Assembly: GCF_001429505.1 (NCBI RefSeq)
Contig: NZ_LMJW01000001.1
Location: forward strand, 359,248 to 423,247
Direction of reading: 5' to 3'
From: Allobosea sp. Root483D1
GTDB taxonomy: Bacteria; Pseudomonadota; Alphaproteobacteria; Rhizobiales; Beijerinckiaceae
DNA length: 64,000 nt
Both the position numbers and the translations under genes were made by a program. Below are positions 36,251 through 45,058 of the stretch, piece by piece (position 1 is the stretch's first letter; the number at the start of each line of letters is the position of its first letter). The notes under the pieces were generated by a model that ran no database searches, was not told the DNA's origin, and saw nothing but the letters and a program-made list of their open reading frames with translations.

Positions 36251-36962
36251 GAGCAGCCATCTCCGGTTCATCGCACCGGAAGCCTGGCAACCCGGCCTCC
36301 AGCGCTGCGCGTCCCTCGTCCGTCAGCAGCACGGCGCGGCTGTCCCTGATCCGCGTCACCCAGCCCGCTTCGAAGCAACGGCAGGCCAGCGCCGCCGCGA
36401 GCGAGCCGGCGAGATGCGGGCGGCGCTCGCTCCAGTCGAGACAGGGGCGGAGCGCAGCGCGCTTGCCCTTGCTTGCGGTGGCGGGATCGACCTCGAGCCC
36501 GGCGAAGAGCGTGACGCCTGAGCGGGTCAGCCCATAGCCGCCGTCGGCAACGGTGAGATGCCCGCCGGCGACGAGCGCATCATGGATCGCGATGCCCAAG
36601 CGGCCAGCGAAATGGTCGTAGCAGGTGCGGGCCTGAGCGAGATCGGCACCGACTCGGGAAGGCAGCCGGCGCCCGTTCGCCTGCCCGCCGGAAAGTACCA
36701 TCAATCCTTCGAGTGCGGCAGCGACTTCCGGCCCCGCGAGCCGGTAATAGCGATGGCGGCCCTGCACGGCGACGCCGAGCAGGCCGCCCTGCATCAGCTT
36801 GGCGAGATGGCCGCTCGCGGTCTGCGGCGCGACGCCGGCGAGGAAGGCGAGCTCCTTCGCCGTCAGCGCGCGCCCGTCCATCAGCGCATGCAGCATGTTG
36901 GCCCGGGCAGGGTCGCCCATCAGATGCGCGATCTCGGCTAGATAGGGTCCGTGCATGGCCAT
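36207..36962 (-). CDS. ArsR-family HTH regulator
   Basis: The 251-residue protein has an N-terminal ArsR winged helix (LMGDPARANMLHALMDGRALTAKELA then QTASGHLAKLMQGG, about 14-63) and a longer C-terminal region of about 160 residues with CYDHFAGRLGIAIHDAL, CLDWSERRPHLAG and an AL-rich segment. This C-terminal part is found with ArsR in some alphaproteobacteria but has no function known to me. No clear metal-binding cysteine pair is present, so it may not sense metal. It diverges from a TSUP exporter that it could control. The last residues (about 236-251) are encoded by an intergenic repeat. Confidence 0.85.
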   Translation of the reverse strand: MAMHGPYLAEIAHLMGDPARANMLHALMDGRALTAKELAFLAGVAPQTASGHLAKLMQGGLLGVAVQGRHRYYRLAGPEVAAALEGLMVLSGGQANGRRLPSRVGADLAQARTCYDHFAGRLGIAIHDALVAGGHLTVADGGYGLTRSGVTLFAGLEVDPATASKGKRAALRPCLDWSERRPHLAGSLAAALACRCFEAGWVTRIRDSRAVLLTDEGRAALEAGLPGFRCDEPEMAARHSRAARSADPRTS

Positions 36963-37026
36963 GGCTCAACGCCCTCCATTGTGGCTGCCATGATGACGCC
37001 CGCGCCCGTCCAGGCAAGCAAGGACG

Positions 37027-37044
37027 CTACGGCCGAGACCGTAG
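37027..37044. promoter_or_regulatory. inverted repeat in the arsR-TSUP intergenic region
   Basis: CTACGG (37027-37032) and CCGTAG (37039-37044) are perfect arms with a six-base spacer, in the 157 bases between the divergent regulator and exporter genes. It is a plausible operator for the ArsR-type protein, but short. Confidence 0.35.
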
Positions 37045-37119
37045 TATCCGCTCGCGACAGGCGCGGTCAGGACTGCGACAAGCGATCCGACGCAATCGAC
37101 CGACAGGGCCGGCACGATC

Positions 37120-37860
37120 ATGGACCAGACGACGCTCCTCATCTTCATTGCCGCGACCTTCGTGCTCGCCGGCTTCGTCAAGGGCGTGATCGGACTCGGC
37201 CTGCCGACGATCGCGGTCGGCATCCTCGGCGTGGTGATGGCGCCGGCGCAGGCCGCGGCGCTGCTGGTCATTCCCAATCTCGTCACCAATAGCTGGCAGC
37301 TGACCGGGTCGAAGCTGAAGGCGATCGCCATCCGGCTCTGGCCGATGCTGGCCGGCATCTGCGTCGGCACCTGGGCTGGGGCCGGGCTCCTGGAGAAGGC
37401 CAAGGACGGCTCGGCGACGCTCTGGCTCGGCATCGCGCTGGTGCTCTATGCGCTGGTCGGGCTGAAGGCGGCGAAGCTGCGCGTGCCGGCCAGACATGAG
37501 GGCTGGGCCGGCCCGGTCGTCGGCGTGCTCACCGGCATCTCGACTGCTGCGACCGGTGTCTTCGTGCTACCGGCGGTGCCCTATCTGCAGGCGCTCGGCT
37601 TCGACAAGGACGAACTGGTGCAGGCGCTCGGCCTCTCCTTCATCGTTTCGACGATCGCCCTGTCGTTCGGACTGGTCGGCGCCGGCGCGCTCGACCTCAA
37701 GGTCGCCGGCGCCTCGCTGCTGGCGCTGCTGCCGGCACTCGGCGGAATGTGGTTCGGCCAGGCGATCCGGCAGCGCATTTCGGCAGCGACCTTCAAGCTC
37801 AGCTTCTTCGCCGGACTCCTGGCGCTGGGCGGCTACCTCGTCGCCCGGGCGATGCTCTGA
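37120..37860 (+). CDS. TSUP (TauE/SafE) family membrane exporter
   Basis: The 246-residue protein has seven or eight transmembrane helices and the TSUP pattern: FVKGVIGLGLPTIAVG near the N-terminus and the second-half repeat VVGVLTGISTAATGVFVLPAVPYL. Family members move sulfite, sulfoacetate, taurine or other small anions, mostly outward. The substrate cannot be told. It is divergent from an ArsR-type regulator and converges with the M15 peptidase gene with one base between stop codons. Confidence 0.92.
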   Translation: MDQTTLLIFIAATFVLAGFVKGVIGLGLPTIAVGILGVVMAPAQAAALLVIPNLVTNSWQLTGSKLKAIAIRLWPMLAGICVGTWAGAGLLEKAKDGSATLWLGIALVLYALVGLKAAKLRVPARHEGWAGPVVGVLTGISTAATGVFVLPAVPYLQALGFDKDELVQALGLSFIVSTIALSFGLVGAGALDLKVAGASLLALLPALGGMWFGQAIRQRISAATFKLSFFAGLLALGGYLVARAML

Positions 37861-37861
37861 G

Positions 37862-38287
37862 CTAGCGCCCGCGCCCGGCATAGGCCAGGCGGCGGCTGCG
37901 CTTCTTGCCGTACCAGGCGATCTCGCGATCACCGACATCGACATGGACGAGGCCGTTCGAATAGGAGCCGACGCCGCCGACAGCTTCGATTTTCTTGGCA
38001 ACGGCTGCGGCATTGCGCGGCGAGGTGGCGAGCGGGCGAAAATCGATGGCGTTGCCGCGATAGTGCTGGGAGTTGCGGGCGTGGCGGCCACCGCAGGTCG
38101 AGGTGATCTGGACCGGACCGATCTTCGCGGTGAGTTCCTTGATCATGCCAAGGGTTTCCGGCTTGAGGCAGCCGAGGCCCTTCACCTGTGGCTGGAAGGA
38201 GATCTTCGCGAGCGCGGTATCCGCGGCGAAGGAAGAGGACACAGGCCAACAGGCTGCGAACAGCGCAGCCAACGCAACTTTACGCAT
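37862..38287 (-). CDS. secreted M15A-type murein peptidase
   Basis: The 141-residue protein has a signal peptide (about 1-21, SSFAAD) and the zinc peptidase pattern of the M15A family (YcbK/DUF882-like): SQHYRGNAIDFRP with H75 and D82, then GLVHVDVG with H115 and D117. A possible disulfide joins C40 and C65. It would act on peptidoglycan cross-bridges in the periplasm. The short length fits a stand-alone catalytic domain. Confidence 0.9.
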   Translation of the reverse strand: MRKVALAALFAACWPVSSSFAADTALAKISFQPQVKGLGCLKPETLGMIKELTAKIGPVQITSTCGGRHARNSQHYRGNAIDFRPLATSPRNAAAVAKKIEAVGGVGSYSNGLVHVDVGDREIAWYGKKRSRRLAYAGRGR

Positions 38288-38687
38288 AATGGAGGTGAAC
38301 CAGTTTTCTTGGGGAATGGAAGGCTCAAGCCACCATTCCTTGGTCTGGCTGAGCAGTGCATCAGCGACCTACTGACGATACAAGGCCAAAACATGGCAGG
38401 CTGCACCAGCAACGCCAAAACGGATCAACTCACGACTTGCCTAGCCAAATCGAGTTAGGTCGATTGAACTAGAATCCGACAGCCATTTGATTGTTGAATC
38501 AATACTTGCATATCACAAATTCAATTTCATTCGCGTGGGTATTTACTGGAAACTCAAGTGCTGGCGCAGACCCTTGAAGAATTCGCCCGGCAGCTCGCCC
38601 TGCCCCGCTTTCAGCGAAGCCCCTTTTCGGCGCCTGAGCCGCCAGCGAGGCAGAAACCTGACTGAGGCCGTGGGCCGAAGCGGGCGG
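38288..38687. other. 400-base gap with an AT-rich core, no gene
   Basis: No convincing coding region is seen. About 38440-38560 is distinctly AT-rich (for example TTGATTGTTGAATCAATACT) inside GC-rich DNA and includes short inverted repeats such as TTGAATCAA. It might be a promoter region for the M15 gene, or the remains of a deleted or transferred segment. Confidence 0.5.
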
Positions 38688-39191
38688 CTACAGCCCGAAC
38701 GCGGCCGGATAGGCAACCGAACCTTGCTGCCCAGCCAGGGCTCCCGGCACGAGCTCCAGCGCCATGAAGGCCTCGCCGGTGAAAGGAGAGGCGAGGTTCC
38801 GCGCCAGTGCCGCCGAGAAGCCGAAGCGCGGGTAATAATCGGGATGGCCGAGCACGATGACAGCCTCTGCGCCGGCAGCCCTCGCCTCGTCCAGCGCCGC
38901 CGCGATCAGGCGGCCGCCGATACCCTGCTTTTGGAATCCCGGCAGGACGGCTATCGGCGCAAGCGCCAGGGCCTTCACGGCGCGCCCGTCCATCATCGTC
39001 GGCAGCCAGCTCAGCAGGATATAGCCACCGATCGCGCCGCCCTGTTCGGCGACGAGCTCGACCGCGACCAGGCCATCACGGCTCAGGCGCTCGATGATGC
39101 CGACCTCGCCCTCGCCGCCAAAGGCCGCGTGGTTGAGATCGGCGATGGCTTTCGCGTCGGCCGGGCTCGCGGCGCGGATGATCTGCGCCAT
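38688..39191 (-). CDS. GNAT family N-acetyltransferase
   Basis: The 167-residue protein has the GNAT fold with the acetyl-CoA loop in VLPGFQKQGIGGRLI (about residues 81-95, Q/RxxGxG/A) and YYPRFGFSAA near 118-127, close to YhbS-type enzymes. The substrate is unknown. Its ATG overlaps the tadA stop by one base (TGATG), so it is translated by coupling downstream of tadA. Confidence 0.92.
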   Translation of the reverse strand: MAQIIRAASPADAKAIADLNHAAFGGEGEVGIIERLSRDGLVAVELVAEQGGAIGGYILLSWLPTMMDGRAVKALALAPIAVLPGFQKQGIGGRLIAAALDEARAAGAEAVIVLGHPDYYPRFGFSAALARNLASPFTGEAFMALELVPGALAGQQGSVAYPAAFGL

Positions 39192-39658
39192 CAGCGCTTC
39201 CCGCGGAAGAAATCGCGCAGCAGCTCAGCCGCCTCGCGCTCGCTCAGGCCGCCATAGACCTCCGGCGCATGATGGCAGCTCGGGCTGCTATAGAGCCGGA
39301 CGCCGTTCTCGACCGCCCCGCCCTTCGGGTCGAAGGCACCGAAATAGAGCCGCCTGATCCGGGCGAAGGAGATCGCCGCCGCGCACATCGGGCAGGGCTC
39401 GAGCGTGACATAGAGATCGCAGTCGATCAGCCGTTCCGAGCCGATCGCCTCGCAGGCCAGCCGGATCGCCAGCGTCTCGGCATGCGCCGTCGGATCCTTC
39501 AGCTCGAGCGTGCGGTTGCTGGCGATGGCCAGCACCTGGCTGTCACGGACGATCACCGCCCCGACCGGCACCTCGCCACGCTCCGCCGCGGCGCGCGCCT
39601 CGGCGAGTGCGAGCGCCATCGGCGCCACCTCGAGCTGCTTTGCGTCGATCGATCCCAT
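39191..39658 (-). CDS. tadA: tRNA(adenine34) deaminase
   Basis: TadA converts A34 to inosine in tRNA-Arg(ACG), an essential step. The 155-residue protein has the zinc site TAHAETLAI (His and catalytic Glu) and TLEPCPMCAAAI (PCxxC). The start at 39658 has GAAGG at the right distance and gives the standard length; a codon at 39688 adds an unlikely leader. It diverges from the RluB-like gene with 134 bases between, a conserved arrangement in alphaproteobacteria. Confidence 0.96.
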   Translation of the reverse strand: MGSIDAKQLEVAPMALALAEARAAAERGEVPVGAVIVRDSQVLAIASNRTLELKDPTAHAETLAIRLACEAIGSERLIDCDLYVTLEPCPMCAAAISFARIRRLYFGAFDPKGGAVENGVRLYSSPSCHHAPEVYGGLSEREAAELLRDFFRGKR

Positions 39659-39792
39659 CGAACCTTCATCTTTGCCGTCGCAGCGCACGAAAGCGCCTGC
39701 TACAAGCGCCGGCTAATACCAGATTCAAAAGCCGCTGCCGTCCCGGATCGCTTCGCAACCCGGTCCGCGATGATCCGGCTTCAGGAGCCACC

Positions 39793-42117
39793 ATGAGCGA
39801 CGACAACAACCAGAAAAGCCGCGGCCCGCGCAAGGGCGGCGGAACCGGCGGCCGCGGCGGCGGACGCGATGGCGGCCCCGGCCGCGGTGGACCGGGCGGC
39901 CGGCCGCCCGGGCGCGGCGGCCCTGGCAAGCCGCCCTTCCGCTCGCGCGATGGCGAGGATCGGCCCCGGCGCGCACCCGCCGAAGGTGCCGAGCGTCGCC
40001 GCAGCGAAGGCGAGCGCCCGGCGGCGCCGCGCTTCGAGAAGAAGCCGTTCCGCGAGCGCCCGAGCGGCGAGCGGCCGCCACGCGAGGGCGGTGAACGCCC
40101 GTTCCGCGACCGTGGCAGTGACGAACGCCGTGCCAGCCGCCCGCCTCGCGACGGCGAACGGCCACGCAGTGACCGGACTGGCGGCGACCGGCCCGGCGGC
40201 TTCGGGCGTCCTTCCCGCGACGGCGCACCGTCACGCCCACCCCGCGAGGGTGGCGAGCGGCCATTTCGCGAGCGCGGCGGTGATGAGAGCCGCGCCGGCC
40301 GTCCTCCGCGAGGGGGCGAGCGGCCAAGCCGCGACAGGACCGGCGGCGATAGGCCCGGCGGCTTCGGACGCCCTTCTCGCGACGGCGCACCGTCACGCCC
40401 GCCGCGCGAAGGCGGCGAGCGGTCGTTCCGTCCGCGTGACGGCGAGGAGCGCCGGCCGCCGCGGGACCGCGGCGATCAACCTGGCCGCAGCGAGCGCCCC
40501 TTCCGCGAGCGTAGCGGCAGCGGTGAGCGCCCTGCCCGGCCGCCGCGCCGCGACGACCGCGGTGAAGGTCGCAGCTTCGGCGGCGCCAAGCGTTTCGACG
40601 CGCCGCGTGGCAGCAATCCGACGCGCGGCCGGCCTGACCGCGCGCATCGTAACGCCGCCGAGATCGCCGAGGCAGTCTCGGTCCCGGCCGCGCCGCAGGA
40701 GCCCGAGCGCATCGCCAAGGTGATGGCCCGCGCCGGCGTCGCCTCGCGCCGCGATTCCGAGGCGATCATCGCGGAAGGCCGCGTCAGTGTGAACGGCAAG
40801 ATCATCGAGAGCCCGGCGCTCGATATCGGCCCTAACGATGTCGTTCTGGTCGACGGCGAGGCGTTGCCGGCACGCGAGCGCACGCGGCTCTGGTTCTACC
40901 ACAAGCCGCGCGGCCTGGTGACGACCAACCATGATCCGGAAGGGCGCCCGACCGTGTTCGACGCGCTGCCGGAGGATCTGCCGCGCGTGCTCTCGGTCGG
41001 CCGGCTCGACATCAACACCGAAGGCCTGCTGCTGCTCACCAATGATGGCGGGCTGGCGCGGATGCTGGAGCTCCCCGAGACCGGCTGGCTCCGGCGCTAT
41101 CGCGTGCGTGCCTTCGGCCAGGTCAATCAGGGCCAGCTCGATACCCTGAAGGGCGGCGTCACCATCGACGGCGTCCAGTACGGACCGGTCATCGCCCAGT
41201 TCGAGCGCGAGCAGGGCTCGAACACCTGGCTCACCGTCGACCTGCGCGAGGGCAAGAACCGCGAGGTCAAGACGCTGCTGGAGCATCTCGGCCTGCAGGT
41301 GAACCGCCTGATCCGGGTCTCCTTCGGCCCGTTCCAGCTCGGCGACCTGCCCGAGGGCGAGGCCGAGGAGGTGCGCTCCAAGGTGCTCAAGGACCAGCTC
41401 GGCACCGAATTGATGGCCAAGGCAGGGGTCGATTTCGACTCGCCGCGGCGCGACGAGGGCCCAGCAGCGGAACGACCCGCGCGCGGCAGGCCCGCACCTG
41501 CCGGCGACGACCGGCCACGCCGCCGTCCTCGCGCCGAGCAGGACGAGCGGGGCGAGGATGGGAGCCTGATGCGCGGCGACAAGCCGTGGACGCGCGGCGT
41601 CTGGCGCGATGCCGAAGCCGAGCCGCAGCGCGATCGCAAGGCGGCACCGCGACGCGGCCTCGATCCCAAAGAGGAGCGGCAGGCACGCGAGGCGGCCGGC
41701 ACCGTCAAGCGCATGCGCGACAAGGCGATCGCCGATCCGAAGGGGCGGCGCGTCAAGGTCGAACGCATCAGCGCCAAACCGAAGGACGAGTCACGCGAGG
41801 AGCGCCCGGCGCGCGCGCCGCGCAGCGAACGTCCGGAGCGGGCACCACGCGAGGAGAGCTTCGGGCACGATCGCAGCGGCGAGTCGCCTTGGCGTGGCGC
41901 CGGCGACTGGGCCGACAAGCCGCCACGCGGCAAGCGTCCGCCCAGCGGCGGCGCTGGCGAGGCCCGGCCCGAGCGTCCGTTCCGCGACAGGCCTGCCGGT
42001 GACCGCCCGGGCGGCGATCGGCCCGGCGGACGCGGCGGCCCGCGCCCCGGCGGCGACAAGCGCCCACCGCGCTCCGGTCCTCCGCGTTCCGGCGGTGGAC
42101 GCGACCGCCGCGGCTGA
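39793..42117 (+). CDS. rluB: RsuA/RluB-family pseudouridine synthase with long disordered tails
   Basis: This is a 774-residue 23S rRNA pseudouridine synthase of the RluB/E/F type, probably acting at position 2605. An S4 domain starts near residue 303 (RIAKVMARAGVASRRDSE) and the synthase domain carries the catalytic Asp in SVGRLDINTEGLLLLT and GKNREVKTLLEHLG. The core ends near 540. Residues 1-300 and 545-774 are Arg/Gly/Pro/Glu-rich, low complexity and probably disordered, with a repeat of about 54 residues in the first part. RluB of E. coli has about 290 residues. AGGAG before the ATG fixes the start. rsmD follows at 10 bases. Confidence 0.92.
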   Translation: MSDDNNQKSRGPRKGGGTGGRGGGRDGGPGRGGPGGRPPGRGGPGKPPFRSRDGEDRPRRAPAEGAERRRSEGERPAAPRFEKKPFRERPSGERPPREGGERPFRDRGSDERRASRPPRDGERPRSDRTGGDRPGGFGRPSRDGAPSRPPREGGERPFRERGGDESRAGRPPRGGERPSRDRTGGDRPGGFGRPSRDGAPSRPPREGGERSFRPRDGEERRPPRDRGDQPGRSERPFRERSGSGERPARPPRRDDRGEGRSFGGAKRFDAPRGSNPTRGRPDRAHRNAAEIAEAVSVPAAPQEPERIAKVMARAGVASRRDSEAIIAEGRVSVNGKIIESPALDIGPNDVVLVDGEALPARERTRLWFYHKPRGLVTTNHDPEGRPTVFDALPEDLPRVLSVGRLDINTEGLLLLTNDGGLARMLELPETGWLRRYRVRAFGQVNQGQLDTLKGGVTIDGVQYGPVIAQFEREQGSNTWLTVDLREGKNREVKTLLEHLGLQVNRLIRVSFGPFQLGDLPEGEAEEVRSKVLKDQLGTELMAKAGVDFDSPRRDEGPAAERPARGRPAPAGDDRPRRRPRAEQDERGEDGSLMRGDKPWTRGVWRDAEAEPQRDRKAAPRRGLDPKEERQAREAAGTVKRMRDKAIADPKGRRVKVERISAKPKDESREERPARAPRSERPERAPREESFGHDRSGESPWRGAGDWADKPPRGKRPPSGGAGEARPERPFRDRPAGDRPGGDRPGGRGGPRPGGDKRPPRSGPPRSGGGRDRRG
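40142..40464 (+). repeat. 162-bp in-frame direct repeat in the RluB-like gene
   Basis: Two copies of a unit of about 54 codons (PPRDGERPRSDRTGGDRPGG... and PPRGGERPSRDRTGGDRPGG...) lie in tandem, with nearly identical GDRPGGFGRPSRDGAPSRPP cores. The DNA differs at silent sites. Confidence 0.75.
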
Positions 42118-42127
42118 GGTCTGACCG

Positions 42128-42688
42128 ATGCGCATCGTCGGAGGCCGCTTCGGCGGCCGTCCTCTCGCCAGCCCGAAGCCGGGCATCGGCGCGATCCGGC
42201 CGACTTCGGATCGGCTGCGGGAATCGCTGTTCAACGTGCTGGCGCATGGCCATGGCGATGCGGCCGATGGTGCGCGCGTGCTCGACCTCTTTGCCGGCAC
42301 CGGCGCGATGGCGTTCGAAGCGCTGTCGCGCGGCGCCGCCTTTGCGCTCTTGGTCGATGACGGGGCCGAAGCGCGCGGGCTGATCCGCGAGAACCAGATG
42401 GCGCTCGGGCTCGCCGGCTATAGCCGCATCTTCCGCCGCGACGCGACCAAGCTCGGCCCGATCACCGGCATGGCCCCGTTCGACCTCGTCTTCTGCGACC
42501 CGCCCTATCGCAAGGGCCTGGGCGAAAAGTCTCTCGCCTCGGCCCGCGAGGGTGGCTGGCTGGCGAAGGACGCGCTCATCCTGCTGGAGGAAGCTGCGGA
42601 CGTTGAGATCGCGCTGCCAGGTGGCTTCGAGGAGTTGGACCGGCGGGACTATGGCGAGACGCAGGTAAGGTTTCTGCGGGCGGTTTAG
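42128..42688 (+). CDS. rsmD: 16S rRNA m2G966 methyltransferase
   Basis: RsmD methylates N2 of G966 in assembled 30S subunits. The 186-residue Rossmann-fold enzyme has the N-terminal MRIVGGRFGGRPL, RPTSDRLRESLFNVL, SAM loop DLFAGTGAMAFEALSRG and catalytic DPPY (LVFCDPPYRKG). It follows the RluB-like gene by 10 bases and is in the same operon. A palindromic repeat follows directly. Confidence 0.96.
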   Translation: MRIVGGRFGGRPLASPKPGIGAIRPTSDRLRESLFNVLAHGHGDAADGARVLDLFAGTGAMAFEALSRGAAFALLVDDGAEARGLIRENQMALGLAGYSRIFRRDATKLGPITGMAPFDLVFCDPPYRKGLGEKSLASAREGGWLAKDALILLEEAADVEIALPGGFEELDRRDYGETQVRFLRAV

Positions 42689-42695
42689 ACCTCTC

Positions 42696-42782
42696 CGTCA
42701 TTGCGAGGAGCGAAGCGACGAAGCAATCTAGGAGGGCGTAGAGCAAGTCCCCCTGGATTGCTTCGCTTCGCTCGCAATGACG
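42696..42782. repeat. palindromic repeat ('cgtcattgcgag' family), copy 1
   Basis: CGTCATTGCGAGGAGCGAAG at the left pairs with CTTCGCTTCGCTCGCAATGACG at the right; the arms form a long imperfect stem with AAGCAATC/GGATTGCTT in the middle. This repeat type is common in alphaproteobacterial genomes. It stands between rsmD and the GIY-YIG gene. Confidence 0.85.
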
Positions 42783-42788
42783 GGGGCG

Positions 42789-43079
42789 TCAGCCGGCCAA
42801 ATTCTCATACAGATCGCGCCAACCTGGATTCATTGCCTCGATCAACGCCAGCTTGTTGGCGCGTGAGCCGCCCTTGAGCTGCTTCTCACGGCTAATAGCT
42901 TCGTCCATTCGCTCGTGATGCTCGTACCAGACGAGGAGCTTGCAGCCATATCTCTTGGTGAACCCTGGTACTACGCCCTCTCTATGCTGCCATACCCGCT
43001 CGGCGATGTTCGACGTCACGCCGACATAGAGCGTTCCGTTACGCTGGCTCGCCATGATGTAGACAGCCGGCTCGCGCAT
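42789..43079 (-). CDS. GIY-YIG nuclease family protein
   Basis: The 96-residue protein is a small stand-alone GIY-YIG domain (UPF0213/YhbQ-like): VYIMASQRNGTLYVGVTSNI, with Y7-I8 and the YVG signature, an Arg in the helix (AERVWQHR), RYGCKLLVWYEHH and Glu in AISREKQLKGG. Such small proteins are frequent in alphaproteobacteria, often among repeats, and their function is not known. It lies between two copies of one repeat family. Confidence 0.93.
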   Translation of the reverse strand: MREPAVYIMASQRNGTLYVGVTSNIAERVWQHREGVVPGFTKRYGCKLLVWYEHHERMDEAISREKQLKGGSRANKLALIEAMNPGWRDLYENLAG

Positions 43080-43119
43080 GCTCGCTCCCGCAGATTTCGC
43101 GCCACCGAAAAACGATAGC

Positions 43120-43207
43120 CGTCGTTGCGAGCGTAGCGAAGCAATCCAGCAGGTCTCGCTCTGCTGCCCCTAGATTGCTTCGTCGGCTTCGCCTCCTCGC
43201 AATGACG
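43120..43207. repeat. palindromic repeat ('cgtcattgcgag' family), copy 2
   Basis: CGTCGTTGCGAGCGTAGCGAAG with CTTCGTCGGCTTCGCCTCCTCGCAATGACG forms a long imperfect stem with central AAGCAATCCAG/CTAGATTGCTT. It is a diverged copy of the element at 42696 and lies on the other side of the GIY-YIG gene. Confidence 0.85.
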
Positions 43208-43221
43208 GGCGAGCCCTGCCC

Positions 43222-45033
43222 TCACCGTCTCCCGAACAGCTTCTCGATATCGCTGAGCTTCAGTTCGACATAGGTCGGGCGGCCGTGATTGCACTGGCCG
43301 GAATTCGGCGTCGCCTCCATTTCGCGCAAGAGCGCATCCATCTCCTCGGGGCGCAGGCGCCGGCCGGCGCGGACCGAGTTGTGGCAGGCCATGGTCGCCA
43401 GCACATGGTCGAGCCTTCGCTCCAGCGAGCCGGCGTCGCCATGCTCGGCGAGCGCATCGGCAACGTCGCGGACGATGCCCTGCAGGTTGCCGCCGGCGAT
43501 GGCGGACGGCGCCTCGCGCACCAGCACGGCACCGGGGCCGAAGCTCTCGATGACGAGGCCGAGCGAGGCGAGATCGGCGGCGGCGGCGTTGAGCCGGTCG
43601 GCATCGACGGGATCGAGCTCGACCACCTCGGGCAGCAGCAAGGGCTGGCGGGCGATCCCGGCCTTGGCGCGCTCGGCCTTGAGCCGTTCATAGACCAGGC
43701 GCTCATGCGCGGCGTGCTGGTCGACGATGACCATCCCGTCGCGGGTCTGGGCGACGATATAGGTGCCATGGACCTGGGCGCGCGCCGCGCCGAGCGGCCG
43801 GTCGAGCGCATCCTGCGGCGGCTCGGCAAGATGCGCGCGAGCATCGGCCGAGGGCATGGCGAGGTCGGAAAAGCCCGCCTGCATCGGCTGAGCATGAGCC
43901 TCGGGCACGCGCCAATCGGCGGTGCTGCCGAAGTTCGGGCGCTGGATCGTGGCTGGCCCACCGCCTAGTCCCCCGCCTGAGAAGACCGCACGGAAGGCGT
44001 CGAGCGTGCGGGCGCCGCCGGTGGTGGTGGCGCGGTGGCCGGCGCCGGCGAGCGCCGCCTTGAGGCTGGACACGACGAGCCCGCGTACCAGAGCCGGATC
44101 GCGGAAGCGGACCTCGCTCTTGGCCGGGTGGACGTTGACGTCGACCACGGCGGGATCGCAGAGCACGTCGAGATAGAGCACCGGATGCCGGTCGGACGGC
44201 ACGACGTCGGCATAGGCCCCGCGCACGGCCGAAAGCAGCAATTTATCGCGCACCGGGCGGCCATTGACCGCCATGTGGATGCCGGCCGAGGTGCCGCGAT
44301 GGAAGGTCGGCAGGCCGGCGAAGCCCGAAAGCCTGACGCCCTCGCGCTCGGTTTCGACCGGCAGCGCGTTCTCGGGGAAGTCGCGCCCGAGCGCGCGGCC
44401 GAGACGACGCAGCCGGCCGTCCTCGCTGAACGGTTCGGCCGGCCAGTCGAAGGCCGAGACATGCTCGCCCTCGAGCGAGAAGCGGACCTCGTGATGGGCG
44501 ATGGCGAGCCGCCGCAGCATGTCGGAAACGGCCTGCGCCTCGGCCCGGTCACTCTTCAGGAATTTGAGGCGGGCGGGCGTGAAGATGAAGAGGTCGCTGA
44601 CCTCGATGCGGGTCCCGGGGGCGGCTGCCGCCGGCCTCACCGCTCCCTTTGCGCCGGCCTCGACCACCAGGGCGGAGCCCTGCGCCGCATCGCGCTGGCG
44701 CGTGGTGATCGAGAGCCGCGCCACCGAACCGATCGAGGGCAAGGCCTCGCCGCGGAAGCCGAGCGAGCGGATGGCGAAGAGGTCGCCGTCCGGGAGCTTC
44801 GAGGTCGCGTGGCGCTCGACGCAGAGGGCAAGGTCCCCCGGGCTCATGCCGCTGCCGTCATCGACGACGCGGATCAGTTCGCACCCGCCAGCCGCGATGG
44901 TGACGGCGATGGTGCGGGCGCCGGCATCGATCGCGTTCTCGACCAGCTCCTTCACTGCCGCGGCCGGCCGCTCGATCACCTCGCCGGCGGCGATGCGATC
45001 GACCAGGACGGGATCGAGACGGCGGACGGTCAT
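43222..45033 (-). CDS. mutL: DNA mismatch repair protein MutL with endonuclease motif
   Basis: MutL couples mismatch recognition by MutS to strand removal. The 603-residue protein has the GHKL ATPase ([11 protein letters not shown] with E34 region, [27 protein letters not shown]) and a C-terminal dimerisation domain. The latter has [12 protein letters not shown] with D438, matching the metal-binding DQHA(x2)E(x4)E motif of MutL endonucleases, plus [10 protein letters not shown] and QCNHGRP. This form nicks DNA itself, as expected where MutH is absent. The start at 45033 gives the standard N-terminus. It lies 25 bases after the M16 gene. Confidence 0.96.
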   Translation of the reverse strand: MTVRRLDPVLVDRIAAGEVIERPAAAVKELVENAIDAGARTIAVTIAAGGCELIRVVDDGSGMSPGDLALCVERHATSKLPDGDLFAIRSLGFRGEALPSIGSVARLSITTRQRDAAQGSALVVEAGAKGAVRPAAAAPGTRIEVSDLFIFTPARLKFLKSDRAEAQAVSDMLRRLAIAHHEVRFSLEGEHVSAFDWPAEPFSEDGRLRRLGRALGRDFPENALPVETEREGVRLSGFAGLPTFHRGTSAGIHMAVNGRPVRDKLLLSAVRGAYADVVPSDRHPVLYLDVLCDPAVVDVNVHPAKSEVRFRDPALVRGLVVSSLKAALAGAGHRATTTGGARTLDAFRAVFSGGGLGGGPATIQRPNFGSTADWRVPEAHAQPMQAGFSDLAMPSADARAHLAEPPQDALDRPLGAARAQVHGTYIVAQTRDGMVIVDQHAAHERLVYERLKAERAKAGIARQPLLLPEVVELDPVDADRLNAAAADLASLGLVIESFGPGAVLVREAPSAIAGGNLQGIVRDVADALAEHGDAGSLERRLDHVLATMACHNSVRAGRRLRPEEMDALLREMEATPNSGQCNHGRPTYVELKLSDIEKLFGRR

Positions 45034-45058
45034 GACGGGCGGCCGAGCCTTGCTCCGA

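Noticed and set aside
38487..39257. 256-codon open frame on the plus strand
   Set aside because: It runs through an AT-rich gap and then antisense to the GNAT gene, without any domain or ribosome binding site.
40142..40464. Regular repeats that might be a CRISPR array
   Set aside because: The units are in-frame, tandem without unique spacers, and differ at silent codon positions, so they are protein repeats.
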